Origin: Comamonadaceae bacterium
GTDB lineage: Bacteria; Pseudomonadota; Gammaproteobacteria; Burkholderiales; Burkholderiaceae_C
Reading direction: 5' to 3'
NCBI GenBank assembly: GCA_947456305.1
Contig: CANGPN010000014.1
Coordinates: 1 to 59,825, forward strand
DNA length: 59,825 nucleotides
The notes below the pieces were generated by a model. It saw only the letters and a list, made by a program, of their open reading frames with translations. It had not been told where the DNA came from and did not search any database. Below, piece by piece: positions 26,455 to 35,509 of the stretch (position 1 is the stretch's first letter; each line of letters starts with the position of its first letter). Position numbers and translations under genes: made by a program.

Positions 26455-27605
26455 GATTGCACCAATTGTTTGGCTTTCGCGACCGAGAGCAATATACCAA
26501 TGCCAAAACCCAATGTGACCATGGCTGTGCCACCGTAACTGATGAACGGCAGAGGCACGCCAACCACCGGCAAAATGCCGCTGACCATGCCCATATTGAC
26601 AAATGCGTAGGTGAAAAAAATCAAGGTCACGCTACCGGCTAAAAGCCGTGCAAACAAGGTAGGGCCTTCCAGTGAAATGGCCAGACCGCGCAGCACCAAA
26701 AAAACAAAGCCAGCAATCAATAACAGGTTGCCCAGCAAGCCGAATTCTTCGCCATAGGCGGCAAAAATAAAATCAGTGGTCCGCTCGGGGATGAAATCCA
26801 AATGGGTTTGCGTGCCCTGCATGAAACCCTTGCCGAAAAAGCCGCCCGAGCCGATAGCGATCATGCCTTGAATGATGTGAAAGCCCTTGCCCAAAGGATC
26901 GCGCCAAGGGTCTAGCAAAGTGCAAATGCGCTGGCGCTGGTACTCACGCATCAGCGGCCATTCGATGTCGTCCGCACACAAGGTCGGCTCAAACACCACC
27001 AGCAACACCGCAGCCACCAGTCCCAGCACCAGAGGAGGCACTATCCATTTCCAGCCCAGACCGGCAAAAAACAAAACGTAAACACCGGCAGCCAGCACCA
27101 AAATGGCTGTACCCAAATCGGGTTGCTTGGCGATCAAACCCACAGGCATGGCCAGCAGCAAAGTGGCGACCAGAAAATCCAGGGGACGCAACTGGCCTTC
27201 ACGTTTTTGAAACCACCAGGACAGCATCAGCGGCATGCCAATTTTCATGATCTCACTGGGTTGAATCACTATGCCAATGTTCAACCAGCGGCGCGCGCCG
27301 TTTTTGGTCAAGCCGAACAGAGTGACCGCCACCAGCAAGGCCAAACCCACGGTGTACAAAGGTACGGCCAGCGTCATCAAACGCTGAGGCGGGATTTGCG
27401 CTACGACAAACATGATGCCGAACGCCAGCGTCAGATTGCGGGCGTGGTCCCAAAAGCGCATGCCATTGGCGTAACCGGAAGCAAACATGGTGATCAAACC
27501 GGCGGTTGCCAGCAAGGCCACCGCCAACGTCAATTGACCGTCAAAGCCGCGCAACACATGCATGAACTGGCGCAACACATAGGGTTTTTCAAAGCTTATG
27601 ACCAT
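26451..27605 (-). CDS. rodA: Rod-shape peptidoglycan polymerase RodA
   Basis: RodA is a SEDS-family glycosyltransferase that polymerises lipid II for cell elongation with PBP2. The 384 residues are a multi-span membrane protein with GARRWLNIGIVIQPSEIMK, the FIPERTTDFIFAAYGEEFG loop containing the expected catalytic region, and the C-terminal VVGVPLPFISYGGTAM. In most Burkholderiales it follows mreBCD and mrdA, but here its 5' neighbour is a divergent AT-rich region, so those genes are elsewhere. No clear ribosome site precedes the ATG at 27605. Confidence 0.95.
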   Translation of the reverse strand: MVISFEKPYVLRQFMHVLRGFDGQLTLAVALLATAGLITMFASGYANGMRFWDHARNLTLAFGIMFVVAQIPPQRLMTLAVPLYTVGLALLVAVTLFGLTKNGARRWLNIGIVIQPSEIMKIGMPLMLSWWFQKREGQLRPLDFLVATLLLAMPVGLIAKQPDLGTAILVLAAGVYVLFFAGLGWKWIVPPLVLGLVAAVLLVVFEPTLCADDIEWPLMREYQRQRICTLLDPWRDPLGKGFHIIQGMIAIGSGGFFGKGFMQGTQTHLDFIPERTTDFIFAAYGEEFGLLGNLLLIAGFVFLVLRGLAISLEGPTLFARLLAGSVTLIFFTYAFVNMGMVSGILPVVGVPLPFISYGGTAMVTLGFGIGILLSVAKAKQLVQS

Positions 27606-27670
27606 ACGGCCAATTATGGGATGTATTTACTGCATACATAAAACAACAAAAAAAATAAAAATCAATATTT

Positions 27671-27700
27671 TTAACATAACCAATCACATATTGGTAATAT
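27671..27700 (+). promoter_or_regulatory. Possible promoter with operator-like inverted repeat
   Basis: TTAACA (27671-27676) and TAATAT (27695-27700) are 18 bases apart. Between them lies ACCAAT-cacat-ATTGGT (27679-27695), a 6-bp inverted repeat that overlaps the -10 by one base. It could be an operator. The surrounding 100 bases are very AT-rich, which makes promoter-like hexamers common by chance. Confidence 0.4.
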
Positions 27701-27725
27701 TTAGTTTTATATTTTTTTACCCCCC

Positions 27726-28337
27726 ATGAAAAAATCGCACAAAAATGCGGGACCGGGTATCAATGTCTGGCAAGGCTATGTGTCCAGCATTTCCAGCCTG
27801 CTTATCGCCCTGCTCATGCTCATGGGGATTCTGGGCATGGCCACATCAGTGATACAGGAAGCATTGAACAAAGGCTTGGTCTCTGAAGGCAGCCAATCTG
27901 CGGAGTGCAATGAGTTGGTCGATTGCAAAAAAGAAGCAACTTACGCCAGCAGTTCCCCGGAAGTTGAAAAGGCCAGCGGACAAAAAATGCTGGAACTGTT
28001 ATTGGCCAATCAAAAAACCCACGATGTGCACGGGCATCGATTTCATATTCAATTTCCTGTGGATATGGACAACACTAATCCTTGGGTCAAGGATATACAA
28101 AAAGAGTTGAAAAACTATTCTTCGCGGAAAAACGCCATCTGGCAAATCTACACACTGGCTGATCCTGATGATGGTCAGCAACTTAAAAACGCTTACACGC
28201 GCAACATCACAGTCAGACAAGCCTTGCTACAAGCAGGCGTGCGACCTGAAGCAATAGAAACCTTGATTGATACCGAACACATGGGAAAAAGTCCTTTGGA
28301 ACGGGCCAGTGTGTTCTTAACGGTGGTCTATGACTGA
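27726..28337 (+). CDS. Membrane-anchored protein with MotB/OmpA-like layout, first of a pair
   Basis: I do not recognise a named family. The 203-residue product has one membrane helix at about 19-42 (SSLLIALLMLMGILGMATSV), a periplasmic linker with two Cys (AECNELVDCKK) and a C-terminal domain. The end of that domain (NITVRQALLQAGVRPEAIETL) recalls the RA..V...L...G helix of OmpA/MotB domains, though the peptidoglycan-binding signature is not clear. It shares its N-terminal pattern (IN.W.GYV) with the next gene, which suggests duplication. No ribosome site is evident before the ATG. The segment is AT-richer than its neighbours. Confidence 0.6.
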   Translation: MKKSHKNAGPGINVWQGYVSSISSLLIALLMLMGILGMATSVIQEALNKGLVSEGSQSAECNELVDCKKEATYASSSPEVEKASGQKMLELLLANQKTHDVHGHRFHIQFPVDMDNTNPWVKDIQKELKNYSSRKNAIWQIYTLADPDDGQQLKNAYTRNITVRQALLQAGVRPEAIETLIDTEHMGKSPLERASVFLTVVYD

Positions 28338-28343
28338 ATAGAC

Positions 28344-28922
28344 ATGCATTCCAACAACGACAACATCAACTACTGGCCTGGCTTTGTCGATGCCATCATG
28401 AACGTATTGCTGAACATTTTGTTCATGCTGTGCATCATGGCGTTTGGTTTGGGCATGGTGCAAAACCAGGTTCGCGAATCTGTCAACGACTCGGACGATG
28501 GTGATAAAGCCAGCAAAAACGTGAAGCAAAAAAAAGGCTCTCCATCACCCTTGACCTTTTCAACTAAGAGGGTAATTGACACATTCCCAGTCAGTCAAAT
28601 CATACTCAAGCCCCCGGAGTCACCAGAGCAAGTCGTCTCTACATCTGCGACTTCTGTAACGGCAAAGTTGAGCGAGAAAAATATCTTGTCGCTGCAATTC
28701 ACACGGCAAAGCCCGGAAATGTTGCAGGAAACCATAGCGCATCTCCAAAAGTATCTCCCGCAAATCGCCAAGCCCTCTGATGAGATTGTGATATGGGCAG
28801 TCAACAACGAAGACACCACAGCCAATACCAACAAATTGCTGTTCACGCGCTTAATGGTGGTGCGCAATGCACTGGTTGAAACAGGCACCCCAACGGCGGC
28901 AATGCAGCCCGCATTGACATAG
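28344..28922 (+). CDS. Membrane-anchored protein with MotB/OmpA-like layout, second of a pair; frame appears broken near its end
   Basis: The 192-residue frame begins with a short Asn-rich segment, then YWPGFVDAIMNVLLNILFML, a membrane helix preceded by an Asp placed like the proton-channel Asp of MotB. A charged linker and a periplasmic domain follow (DEIVIWAVNNEDT, then FTRLMVVRNALVETG, again OmpA-like). Homology with the preceding gene is visible only in the N-terminal motif and this last helix. The frame ends abruptly at 28922, while a different frame continues with plausible protein sequence to 29032. No MotA/TolQ-like partner is encoded nearby. Confidence 0.6.
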   Translation: MHSNNDNINYWPGFVDAIMNVLLNILFMLCIMAFGLGMVQNQVRESVNDSDDGDKASKNVKQKKGSPSPLTFSTKRVIDTFPVSQIILKPPESPEQVVSTSATSVTAKLSEKNILSLQFTRQSPEMLQETIAHLQKYLPQIAKPSDEIVIWAVNNEDTTANTNKLLFTRLMVVRNALVETGTPTAAMQPALT

Positions 28923-29032
28923 ACACAGGCGCTAACACCAGCGTCGTGCAAACCATTGTGTTGGGAAACGCCAATCTAGGCACAAACACCACGCTTCAAA
29001 ACTTGTTAGATAACCGGGTATTGGTGGCTTAA
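28892..29032 (+). other. Out-of-frame continuation of the second MotB/OmpA-like gene
   Basis: Starting at the CCCC run at 28888-28891, the -1 frame reads about 46 further residues (NGGNAARIDIDTGANTSVVQ, ending NRVLVA) to a TAA at 29030-29032. One extra C in the run would join it to the upstream frame. This is either a real frameshift mutation or a homopolymer sequencing error. No classic slippery heptamer is present. Confidence 0.6.
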
Positions 29033-29084
29033 ATAGTCAAATGCTTGAAGCCGGACGCGCTGTTCGCATGGGACAATCGCACCC

Positions 29085-31160
29085 ATGTACGCATTATTTG
29101 AAGAAGCAGGCAAACTCCAAAGCGGCCGGGTGCTGTCTGACACAGACGCATCCGCACAAATGGAGTTGGCCACCGGCAAACGGGTCAAAGTGAAATCAGC
29201 ACAGGTTTTGCTGCGTTTTGACAAACCTCAACCAACTGAGTTGCTGCAAGCCGCCAGCGCATTGGCAAACACCATCGAGCTGGAACTGGCTTGGGAATTC
29301 GCACCGCCGGATGAATTCTCTTTCGGTCAACTGGCGCAAGAATATTTCAGCGACAAAGCCACGTTGACAGAACAAGTGGCGTGTTTATTGAAGCTGTCTG
29401 AAGCGCCGCATTATTTCCGCCGCGCCGGTAAAGGTCATTTCAAAAAAGCACCGGCTGATGTCATTGCGCAGGCATTGGTGGCCATTGAAAAGAAAAAACT
29501 GCTGCAAGCGCAGATCGAAGACTGGGCGCAACAACTGGTCGACGGTCAATGCCCTGCTTCGGTGCAAACCCAGCTCTACAAAATTCTGTTCAAGCCGGAC
29601 AAAAACGCCGCCGAATACAAAGCGGTGGTGATGGCGGCCAAGCAGAGTCAGCGCCCGCCGCTGACCTTGTTGCAACAAGCCGGCGCCATACAAAGCGCTT
29701 ACGACTTTCATTGGCAGCGTTTTTTATTCGACCACTTTCCCAAGGGCACCGGTTTTCCCTCGCTGCAAGCACCGGCATTGCCGCAAGACTTGCCCGTGGC
29801 AGATGTCAAAGCGTATTCCATCGACGATTCTCAAACCACTGAAATTGACGATGCCTTGTCGGTGCAAGGTTTAGGTAGCGGCACAGTGACTTTGGGCATA
29901 CACATCGCTGCACCTGCACTGGCTTTGCAGCCGGGTGATGCAATTGACGCAATAGCGCGCCAGCGTTTGTCCACGGTGTACATGCCCGGTCACAAAATCA
30001 CCATGCTGCCCGATAGCGTGGTGCAAACCTATACGCTGGATGCAGGACGCGCCTGCCCTGCGCTGTCGCTGTACGTCAGTTTTGACGAGCACACCTTGGA
30101 GGTGCAAACCACGTTGACGCGCTTGGAAAAAGTGCCCATCATCGCCAATTTGCGTCACGACAAGTTGGACCATATCGTCACTGAAGCCTGGTTGAGCGAT
30201 GCGACTTTCGCGCATGAAGACCCTGCACTTGACGCAGAACTGCCGCGCGCTGAATTGCAATTCATGCACCGCTTGGCGCGTCACTTGAAAGCCAAACGCG
30301 AAGTGGTGCGCGGCAAGCCCGAGCAATTCAACCGGCCTGACTTCAATTTCCGTGTCGATGGTGTCGGTGACCACGGGCCGCGCGGTGATGAAACCGTGCA
30401 CCTGAGCATTCGACCGCGTGGTGCGGCGCTGGATTTGATCGTGGCTGAAGCCATGATTCTGGCCAACAGCACCTGGGGCCAGTGGCTGGCCGATCTGGGC
30501 GTGCCTGGCCTCTACCGCAGTCAGGCCAGTCTGGCACCCGGCATCAAAGTGCGCATGGGCACGCGCGCTTTACCGCATGCAGGCATTGGCGTTCCCTGTT
30601 ATGCATGGAGCACCTCGCCGCTGCGTCGTTACACCGACTTGGTGAACCAATGGCAACTCGTGGCCTGTGTGCGCAACGGTGCGACTGCCGCACTCGCTGC
30701 ACCATTCAAACCCAAAGATGCCAGTTTGATGTCCATCGTCTCTGCATTTGAAGACGCTTACTCGGCATACAACAGCAACCAAGGCACGATGGAGCGTTAC
30801 TGGACTTTGCAATACCTGCAACAACAGCAATTGCAAGAGTTGGATGCCACGGTCATCAAATCCTTTCCCGGCGAAGTGCCGGTGGTGCGCGCCATCAACC
30901 TGCCGCTGGTGCTCAGTCTGCATTCGGCTCCGCCACTGGAAAGAGGCGCGCTGGTGCGTGTGCGCTTAGGTGCGGTCGACAACATGGCGCTGGACGTGTC
31001 TGCCAGCTTTCTGGCGCTGCTCGATGCGCCGTCTGCACCTGAAGAAGACAGCGCTGAAGAAGAATTGAGCGCCGGACCGCTGACGATTGCCATGGATTTG
31101 GATGAAGCATCTGATGGCGAAGCAACCACAGCCACTGGTGGGACTGCCCCTGCCGTTTGA
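29085..31160 (+). CDS. RNase II/RNB-family exoribonuclease
   Basis: This 691-residue protein is a 3'-5' exoribonuclease of the RNB family. The catalytic RNB domain begins with YSIDDSQTTEIDDALSVQG at about residue 245, carrying the metal-binding Asp cluster, and continues with YMPGHKITMLPD and WSTSPLRRYTDLVNQWQL near 515. The N-terminal 240 residues differ from E. coli RNase II and RNase R and resemble the shorter Burkholderiales form. The C-terminus has an acidic/Thr tail and no clear S1 domain. Its stop overlaps the TonB-family start (TGATG). Confidence 0.88.
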   Translation: MYALFEEAGKLQSGRVLSDTDASAQMELATGKRVKVKSAQVLLRFDKPQPTELLQAASALANTIELELAWEFAPPDEFSFGQLAQEYFSDKATLTEQVACLLKLSEAPHYFRRAGKGHFKKAPADVIAQALVAIEKKKLLQAQIEDWAQQLVDGQCPASVQTQLYKILFKPDKNAAEYKAVVMAAKQSQRPPLTLLQQAGAIQSAYDFHWQRFLFDHFPKGTGFPSLQAPALPQDLPVADVKAYSIDDSQTTEIDDALSVQGLGSGTVTLGIHIAAPALALQPGDAIDAIARQRLSTVYMPGHKITMLPDSVVQTYTLDAGRACPALSLYVSFDEHTLEVQTTLTRLEKVPIIANLRHDKLDHIVTEAWLSDATFAHEDPALDAELPRAELQFMHRLARHLKAKREVVRGKPEQFNRPDFNFRVDGVGDHGPRGDETVHLSIRPRGAALDLIVAEAMILANSTWGQWLADLGVPGLYRSQASLAPGIKVRMGTRALPHAGIGVPCYAWSTSPLRRYTDLVNQWQLVACVRNGATAALAAPFKPKDASLMSIVSAFEDAYSAYNSNQGTMERYWTLQYLQQQQLQELDATVIKSFPGEVPVVRAINLPLVLSLHSAPPLERGALVRVRLGAVDNMALDVSASFLALLDAPSAPEEDSAEEELSAGPLTIAMDLDEASDGEATTATGGTAPAV

Positions 31161-32023
31161 TGCACAGTGTCACCCGCATGCACCTACGCGTCTCGCCCAT
31201 GCAAATTGCCATCGGTTTATCGCTGGTATTACATGCAGGCTTGCTGGCGTTCAAGCTGGCGGACCCGCAAGGCTTTGACCGCTTGATGACGCAAATGCCG
31301 CTGGACATTATTCTGGTGAATGCGCGCAGCAACGCCGACGCCCCGGACAAACCGCAGGCTTTGGCGCAAGCCAGCTTGCAAGGCGGCGGCGATGTCTCCC
31401 AAGGCCGGGCACAGTCGCCGCTGCCGCTGTCAGAACGCCGGCAAAGCGGTCAGGCCGACGACGCGGCCAGCGCCAGATTGCGTCAGTTGAAACAACAGCA
31501 AACCGCAATGCTGGCCCAAATCAAAAAACAGTTAAGCATGAACCGGCTCAAACATGGGGCCACAGCCGCAGAGGCTGCTGAACGCGATCAACAGCAACGT
31601 CAGTTACTCGACACCCTGGCCGAAATTGAGCAACGCATCAACGAGCAAAACGCCAGGCCCCGCACCCGCTATGTCAGCCCTTCCACACGTGAAGTCAGCT
31701 ATGCGCTCTACCATGACCGTATGCGGCGTTTGATTGAAGAGCACGGCACCCGTTATTTCCCGCAAGCGCAAGGCCAAAAGCTGTACGGCAGTCTGACCGT
31801 GGTGTTGACGGTCAACGCACGAGGACAGGTGATTGCCTCGAAAATTCTCAAGAGCTCGGGCCAGGCCGAACTGGACAAGCAAGCGCTGGCGCTGGCGGAA
31901 AACGCAGGTCCTTTCGGCCCTTTCACCAACGAGATGAAGCGCGAATTCGACCAACTGGCCATGGTCTCGCGTTACACGTTCAAACGCAATCAAACGGTGC
32001 AAGCCGACAACCCCGAGCAATGA
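31160..32023 (+). CDS. TonB-family energy transducer-like protein
   Basis: The 287 residues have a single N-terminal membrane helix at about 14-33 (IAIGLSLVLHAGLLAFKLA), a Gln/Arg/Ala-rich periplasmic stretch and a C-terminal TonB-like domain (LYGSLTVVLTVNARGQVIAS, then SSGQAELDKQALALAENAGP). The usual Pro-rich spacer of TonB is largely replaced by Gln-rich, probably helical sequence. No exbB/exbD lie next to it, so it may not be the TonB of iron uptake. The ATG at 31160 overlaps the previous stop; mtgA starts two bases after its stop. Confidence 0.8.
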   Translation: MHSVTRMHLRVSPMQIAIGLSLVLHAGLLAFKLADPQGFDRLMTQMPLDIILVNARSNADAPDKPQALAQASLQGGGDVSQGRAQSPLPLSERRQSGQADDAASARLRQLKQQQTAMLAQIKKQLSMNRLKHGATAAEAAERDQQQRQLLDTLAEIEQRINEQNARPRTRYVSPSTREVSYALYHDRMRRLIEEHGTRYFPQAQGQKLYGSLTVVLTVNARGQVIASKILKSSGQAELDKQALALAENAGPFGPFTNEMKREFDQLAMVSRYTFKRNQTVQADNPEQ

Positions 32024-32024
32024 C

Positions 32025-32765
32025 ATGGGTTTGGATCTGACACGCTTGAAAAACGCACAAAGCTGGCGACGCTTGCTGCTGTTGCTGCTGCTCGCCGGCG
32101 TCGGTTTGCAGTTGTATTTTCTGGCGCGCATTGTCATGCTGCGTTATGTAGATCCGGGCTCCACGGCCTTTGAACGTTCGCAAATCACACAACTGTTGCA
32201 CAACGAGCAAGGCTTGCGCTGGCAACAACAATGGATACCGGCCAAGCGTATTCATTCCAGCTTGAGCCGTGCGGTGATTGCGTCTGAAGACGATTTGTTT
32301 GCCAGCCATGACGGCGTGCAATGGCAAGCCATCGAAAAGGCTTGGCAGCGGAATGAAAAAGCGCAGAACCGCGCTTCGTCCAATGGCAAAGCGCCTAAAG
32401 TGGTGGGTGGCTCGACCATCACCCAGCAACTGGCGAAAAACCTTTTTTTATCCGGTGAACGCAATTTTGTGCGCAAAGGCCAAGAGTTGCTGATCACACT
32501 GGCGCTGGAACGCTGTTTGAGTAAACAACGCATTCTGGAAATCTATTTAAATCATGTCGAATGGGGCAAAGGCGTGTTTGGCGCAGAAGCTGCAGCCCGG
32601 CATTATTTTTCCAAACCGGCTGTGCAATTGACACCCTGGGAGTCCGCCCGTTTGGCGGTAATGCTGCCGCGTCCCAAGTATTTTGAAAAACTTCCGCAGT
32701 CACCTTACCTCACAGAGCGCTCGCAAGTCATTCTCGGGCGAATGGGCTCGGCGGTGCTGCCATGA
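32025..32765 (+). CDS. mtgA: Monofunctional peptidoglycan glycosyltransferase MtgA
   Basis: MtgA polymerises lipid II into glycan strands. The 246 residues have one membrane helix ([20 protein letters not shown]), then a GT51 domain: the catalytic Glu in [15 protein letters not shown], the [20 protein letters not shown] motif and [20 protein letters not shown]. Length and order of motifs are normal. The stop overlaps the ruvC start by four bases (ATGA). Confidence 0.95.
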   Translation: MGLDLTRLKNAQSWRRLLLLLLLAGVGLQLYFLARIVMLRYVDPGSTAFERSQITQLLHNEQGLRWQQQWIPAKRIHSSLSRAVIASEDDLFASHDGVQWQAIEKAWQRNEKAQNRASSNGKAPKVVGGSTITQQLAKNLFLSGERNFVRKGQELLITLALERCLSKQRILEIYLNHVEWGKGVFGAEAAARHYFSKPAVQLTPWESARLAVMLPRPKYFEKLPQSPYLTERSQVILGRMGSAVLP

Positions 32766-33310
32766 AAGTGTTGGGCATAGACCCGGGCTTGCAAACCACC
32801 GGTTTCGGCGTGATCGAATTCAACAGTGGTCAACTCAGCTACGTAGCCAGCGGCACCATCAGCACCATGCATTTACCCCGTGCGGATCTTGCCGCCCGCA
32901 TAGGCGCGCTGTTTGACGGTATCAGCGAGGTGGCGCAACGCTATCAACCGGACTGCGCGGCGCTGGAGATTGTGTTCGTCAATGTGAATCCGCAAGCCAC
33001 GCTGTTGCTGGGTCAGGCACGAGGCGCTTGTCTGGCAGCCTTGGTACATCAGCAATTAAGTGTGGCTGAATACACCGCTTTGCAAATGAAAAAAGCCATC
33101 GCCGGTCATGGCAAAGCCGCTAAAGCGCAGGTGCAGGAAATGGTCAAGCGTTTATTGAATCTGCCAGGCTTGCCGGGGCCGGATGCAGCCGACGCGCTGG
33201 GACTGGCCATCACCCACGCCCACGCGGCCCGCAGCATGGCTTTGATGCAAGACGCCGGTATGGGCAGGGCCAAATCCAGTGGCATGTTGCGCGGCGGGCG
33301 CGGCGGTTAA
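32762..33310 (+). CDS. ruvC: Holliday junction endonuclease RuvC
   Basis: RuvC resolves Holliday junctions during recombination repair. The 182 residues retain the acidic catalytic set: Asp7 in [17 protein letters not shown], the Glu in [20 protein letters not shown], and the paired Asp in [16 protein letters not shown]. The Gly/Arg-rich tail (MLRGGRGG) is normal. It is translationally coupled to mtgA; ruvA and ruvB are not in the window. It is convergent with lpxC with only 24 bases between the stops and no obvious terminator. Confidence 0.96.
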   Translation: MKVLGIDPGLQTTGFGVIEFNSGQLSYVASGTISTMHLPRADLAARIGALFDGISEVAQRYQPDCAALEIVFVNVNPQATLLLGQARGACLAALVHQQLSVAEYTALQMKKAIAGHGKAAKAQVQEMVKRLLNLPGLPGPDAADALGLAITHAHAARSMALMQDAGMGRAKSSGMLRGGRGG

Positions 33311-33334
33311 CAGGGAATTAAGGTAGCCGCTGTA

Positions 33335-34258
33335 TCACCAGGCGGGTGCCAACTGCGCCAAGCCCTTGGGAGCGAGTTTTTCGTCGTCAAAGGTCACCAG
33401 TTCGTAGGCATCGGGGCGGCTGAGTAACTCGCGCAACAAGCGGTTGTTCATGGCGTGTCCGGAGCGAAAAGCCCGGTAATGTCCGAGCAAGGGCTTGCCC
33501 AATAAATACAAATCGCCCATGGCGTCGAGGATTTTGTGTTTGGCGAACTCGTCGTCGTAACGCAAACCGTCGCTGTTGAGCACCTTGTAATCATCCATGA
33601 CGATGGCATTGTCCAGACCACCACCCAGCGCCAAGCCGTTGGCGCGCAAATGCTCCACATCGCGGGTAAAACCGAAAGTACGCGCGCGCGCTATATCGCG
33701 TCCGTAGTGGCCGCTGTCCATGTCGAACGTCACGGTCTGACCGGTGGAATCCACCGCCGGGTGTTTGAAATCAATTTCAAAACTCAGCTTGTAGCCGTGG
33801 TGCGGAAACAGACCCGCCCATTTTTCCTTGTCGCCCTCGCCTTCGCGCACCACCACCTCTTTCAAGATACGCACAAAACGCTTGGGCGCGTTTTGCAAGG
33901 CAATGCCTGCGCTTTGCAGCAAAAACACGAACGAAGACGCAGACCCGTCGAGAATAGGAACTTCCTCGGCTGTGATGTCTATGTACAAATTGTCCAGTCC
34001 CAGACCGCTGCACGCGGACATGAGGTGCTCGACGGTGTGCACCTTGGCGCCGTGGGCTTCGATGGTGGAAGCCATGCGCGTGTCGGTAACGGCCATCGCA
34101 CCCACAGGTATATCTACCGGATGCGCAAGATCTACACGTCTGAACACAATACCGGTGTCGGGCCCGGCGGGGCGCAGCGTCAATTCGACACGCTGCCCGC
34201 TGTGTAAACCGACACCGACAGCACGGGTCAGAGATTGAAGTGTTCGTTGTTTCAGCAC
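33335..34258 (-). CDS. lpxC: UDP-3-O-acyl-N-acetylglucosamine deacetylase LpxC
   Basis: LpxC is the zinc deacetylase that commits to lipid A synthesis. The 307 residues contain [20 protein letters not shown] (zinc His, residue near 79) and [17 protein letters not shown] (the remaining zinc His and Asp near 240), plus [17 protein letters not shown]. It is the last gene of the dcw cluster and follows ftsZ by nine bases, so lipid A and septum synthesis share transcription. Confidence 0.97.
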   Translation of the reverse strand: MLKQRTLQSLTRAVGVGLHSGQRVELTLRPAGPDTGIVFRRVDLAHPVDIPVGAMAVTDTRMASTIEAHGAKVHTVEHLMSACSGLGLDNLYIDITAEEVPILDGSASSFVFLLQSAGIALQNAPKRFVRILKEVVVREGEGDKEKWAGLFPHHGYKLSFEIDFKHPAVDSTGQTVTFDMDSGHYGRDIARARTFGFTRDVEHLRANGLALGGGLDNAIVMDDYKVLNSDGLRYDDEFAKHKILDAMGDLYLLGKPLLGHYRAFRSGHAMNNRLLRELLSRPDAYELVTFDDEKLAPKGLAQLAPAW

Positions 34259-34267
34259 AGACAGATT

Positions 34268-35509
34268 TTAATCAGCCTGTTTGCGCAGAAAAGCCGGTAT
34301 CTCGTAATTGTCCATTCCGCCCGATGACAAAGCGTCTACCTTGGCGGCCGCCTGGGTACGGTTGGTACGCCAGACGCTAGGCACATTCACATTGCCCATG
34401 TCGCTGCCGGACATGCCGGGGCGGCTGGTACCGGCGTCAGGCGCGGTCACAGCGCTAGGTTGAGCAACCATGGTTTCGACAGGTTGGGTGTAAGGCACGT
34501 TGTCAGTGCCGGTACGGATCACCGACAAAGGCGGTGCCACCCGGCGACCGGCCTGGGCCAATCCGGTGGCGACCACTGTGACACGGATCTGGTCACCCAG
34601 GGTCTCGTCGTAAGCGGTACCGTAAATCACATGCGCTTCGGTGGATGCAAAAGCGCGAATCGTATTCATTGCTTCGCGCGATTCGGACAATTTCAAAGCG
34701 CCTTTGGCAGCGGTGATCAACACCAGTACGCCTTTGGCGCCGGTCATGTCCACGCCTTCAAGCAGCGGACAGGCCACGGCTTGTTCGGCAGCAATGCGCG
34801 CACGGTCCGGGCCGCTGGCAGTGGCTGTGCCCATCATGGCTTTGCCCTGCTCGCTCATCACAGTGCGCACGTCTTCAAAGTCGACGTTGACCAGCGCTTC
34901 GACATTGATGATTTCTGCAATGCCGCCGACCGAGTTTTTCAACACATCGTTGGCAAATGAAAACGCCTGGTCCTGGCTGACGTCGTCACCCAGCACTTCC
35001 AACAGTTTTTCATTCAACACGACGATCAGCGAATCCACATTGGCTTCGAGTTCTGCCAGACCAGCTTCAGCATTGGTCATGCGACGCCCGCCTTCCCAGT
35101 CAAACGGCTTGGTGACCACTCCGACGGTGAGTATGCCCATCTCACGTGCAACGCGGGCCACCACCGGAGCAGCACCGGTACCGGTGCCACCACCCATACC
35201 GGCGGTGATGAACACCATATTCGCGCCTTGCAAGACTTCGCGAATGCTGTCTACCGCAGCTTCAGCTGCGGCCTGGCCGCGTTCGGGTTTGCTGCCTGCA
35301 CCCAGTCCGCTGTCGCCCAATTGAATGACCCGACTGGCCGAGCTCACACGCAGGGCTTGCGCGTCGGTGTTGGCGCAAATGAATTCCACACCGCGTACGC
35401 CGCTGCTGATCATGTGCTCGACCGCATTACCGCCGCCGCCACCCACGCCGATGACGCGGATTTGCGTGTCGGGGTTGAAATCACTGTGTTCAATCATTTC
35501 TATCTTCAT
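34268..35509 (-). CDS. ftsZ: Cell division protein FtsZ
   Basis: FtsZ is the tubulin-like GTPase that forms the division ring. The 413 residues show the T-loops and signature AGMGGGTGTGAAPVVARVAR near residue 105, KPFDWEGGRRMTNAEAGL, and NVDFEDVRTVMSEQGKAMMG. A variable linker leads to the conserved C-terminal peptide DNYEIPAFLRKQAD that binds FtsA and ZipA. Ribosome site GGAGAG precedes the ATG. Unlike most of the cluster it is separated from ftsA, by 159 bases. Confidence 0.98.
   Translation of the reverse strand: MKIEMIEHSDFNPDTQIRVIGVGGGGGNAVEHMISSGVRGVEFICANTDAQALRVSSASRVIQLGDSGLGAGSKPERGQAAAEAAVDSIREVLQGANMVFITAGMGGGTGTGAAPVVARVAREMGILTVGVVTKPFDWEGGRRMTNAEAGLAELEANVDSLIVVLNEKLLEVLGDDVSQDQAFSFANDVLKNSVGGIAEIINVEALVNVDFEDVRTVMSEQGKAMMGTATASGPDRARIAAEQAVACPLLEGVDMTGAKGVLVLITAAKGALKLSESREAMNTIRAFASTEAHVIYGTAYDETLGDQIRVTVVATGLAQAGRRVAPPLSVIRTGTDNVPYTQPVETMVAQPSAVTAPDAGTSRPGMSGSDMGNVNVPSVWRTNRTQAAAKVDALSSGGMDNYEIPAFLRKQAD

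Noticed and set aside
28886..28895. Programmed -1 frameshift site in the second MotB/OmpA-like gene
   Set aside because: The sequence does not form an X-XXY-YYZ heptamer in the reading frame and no obvious downstream structure is present; a simple indel is more likely.
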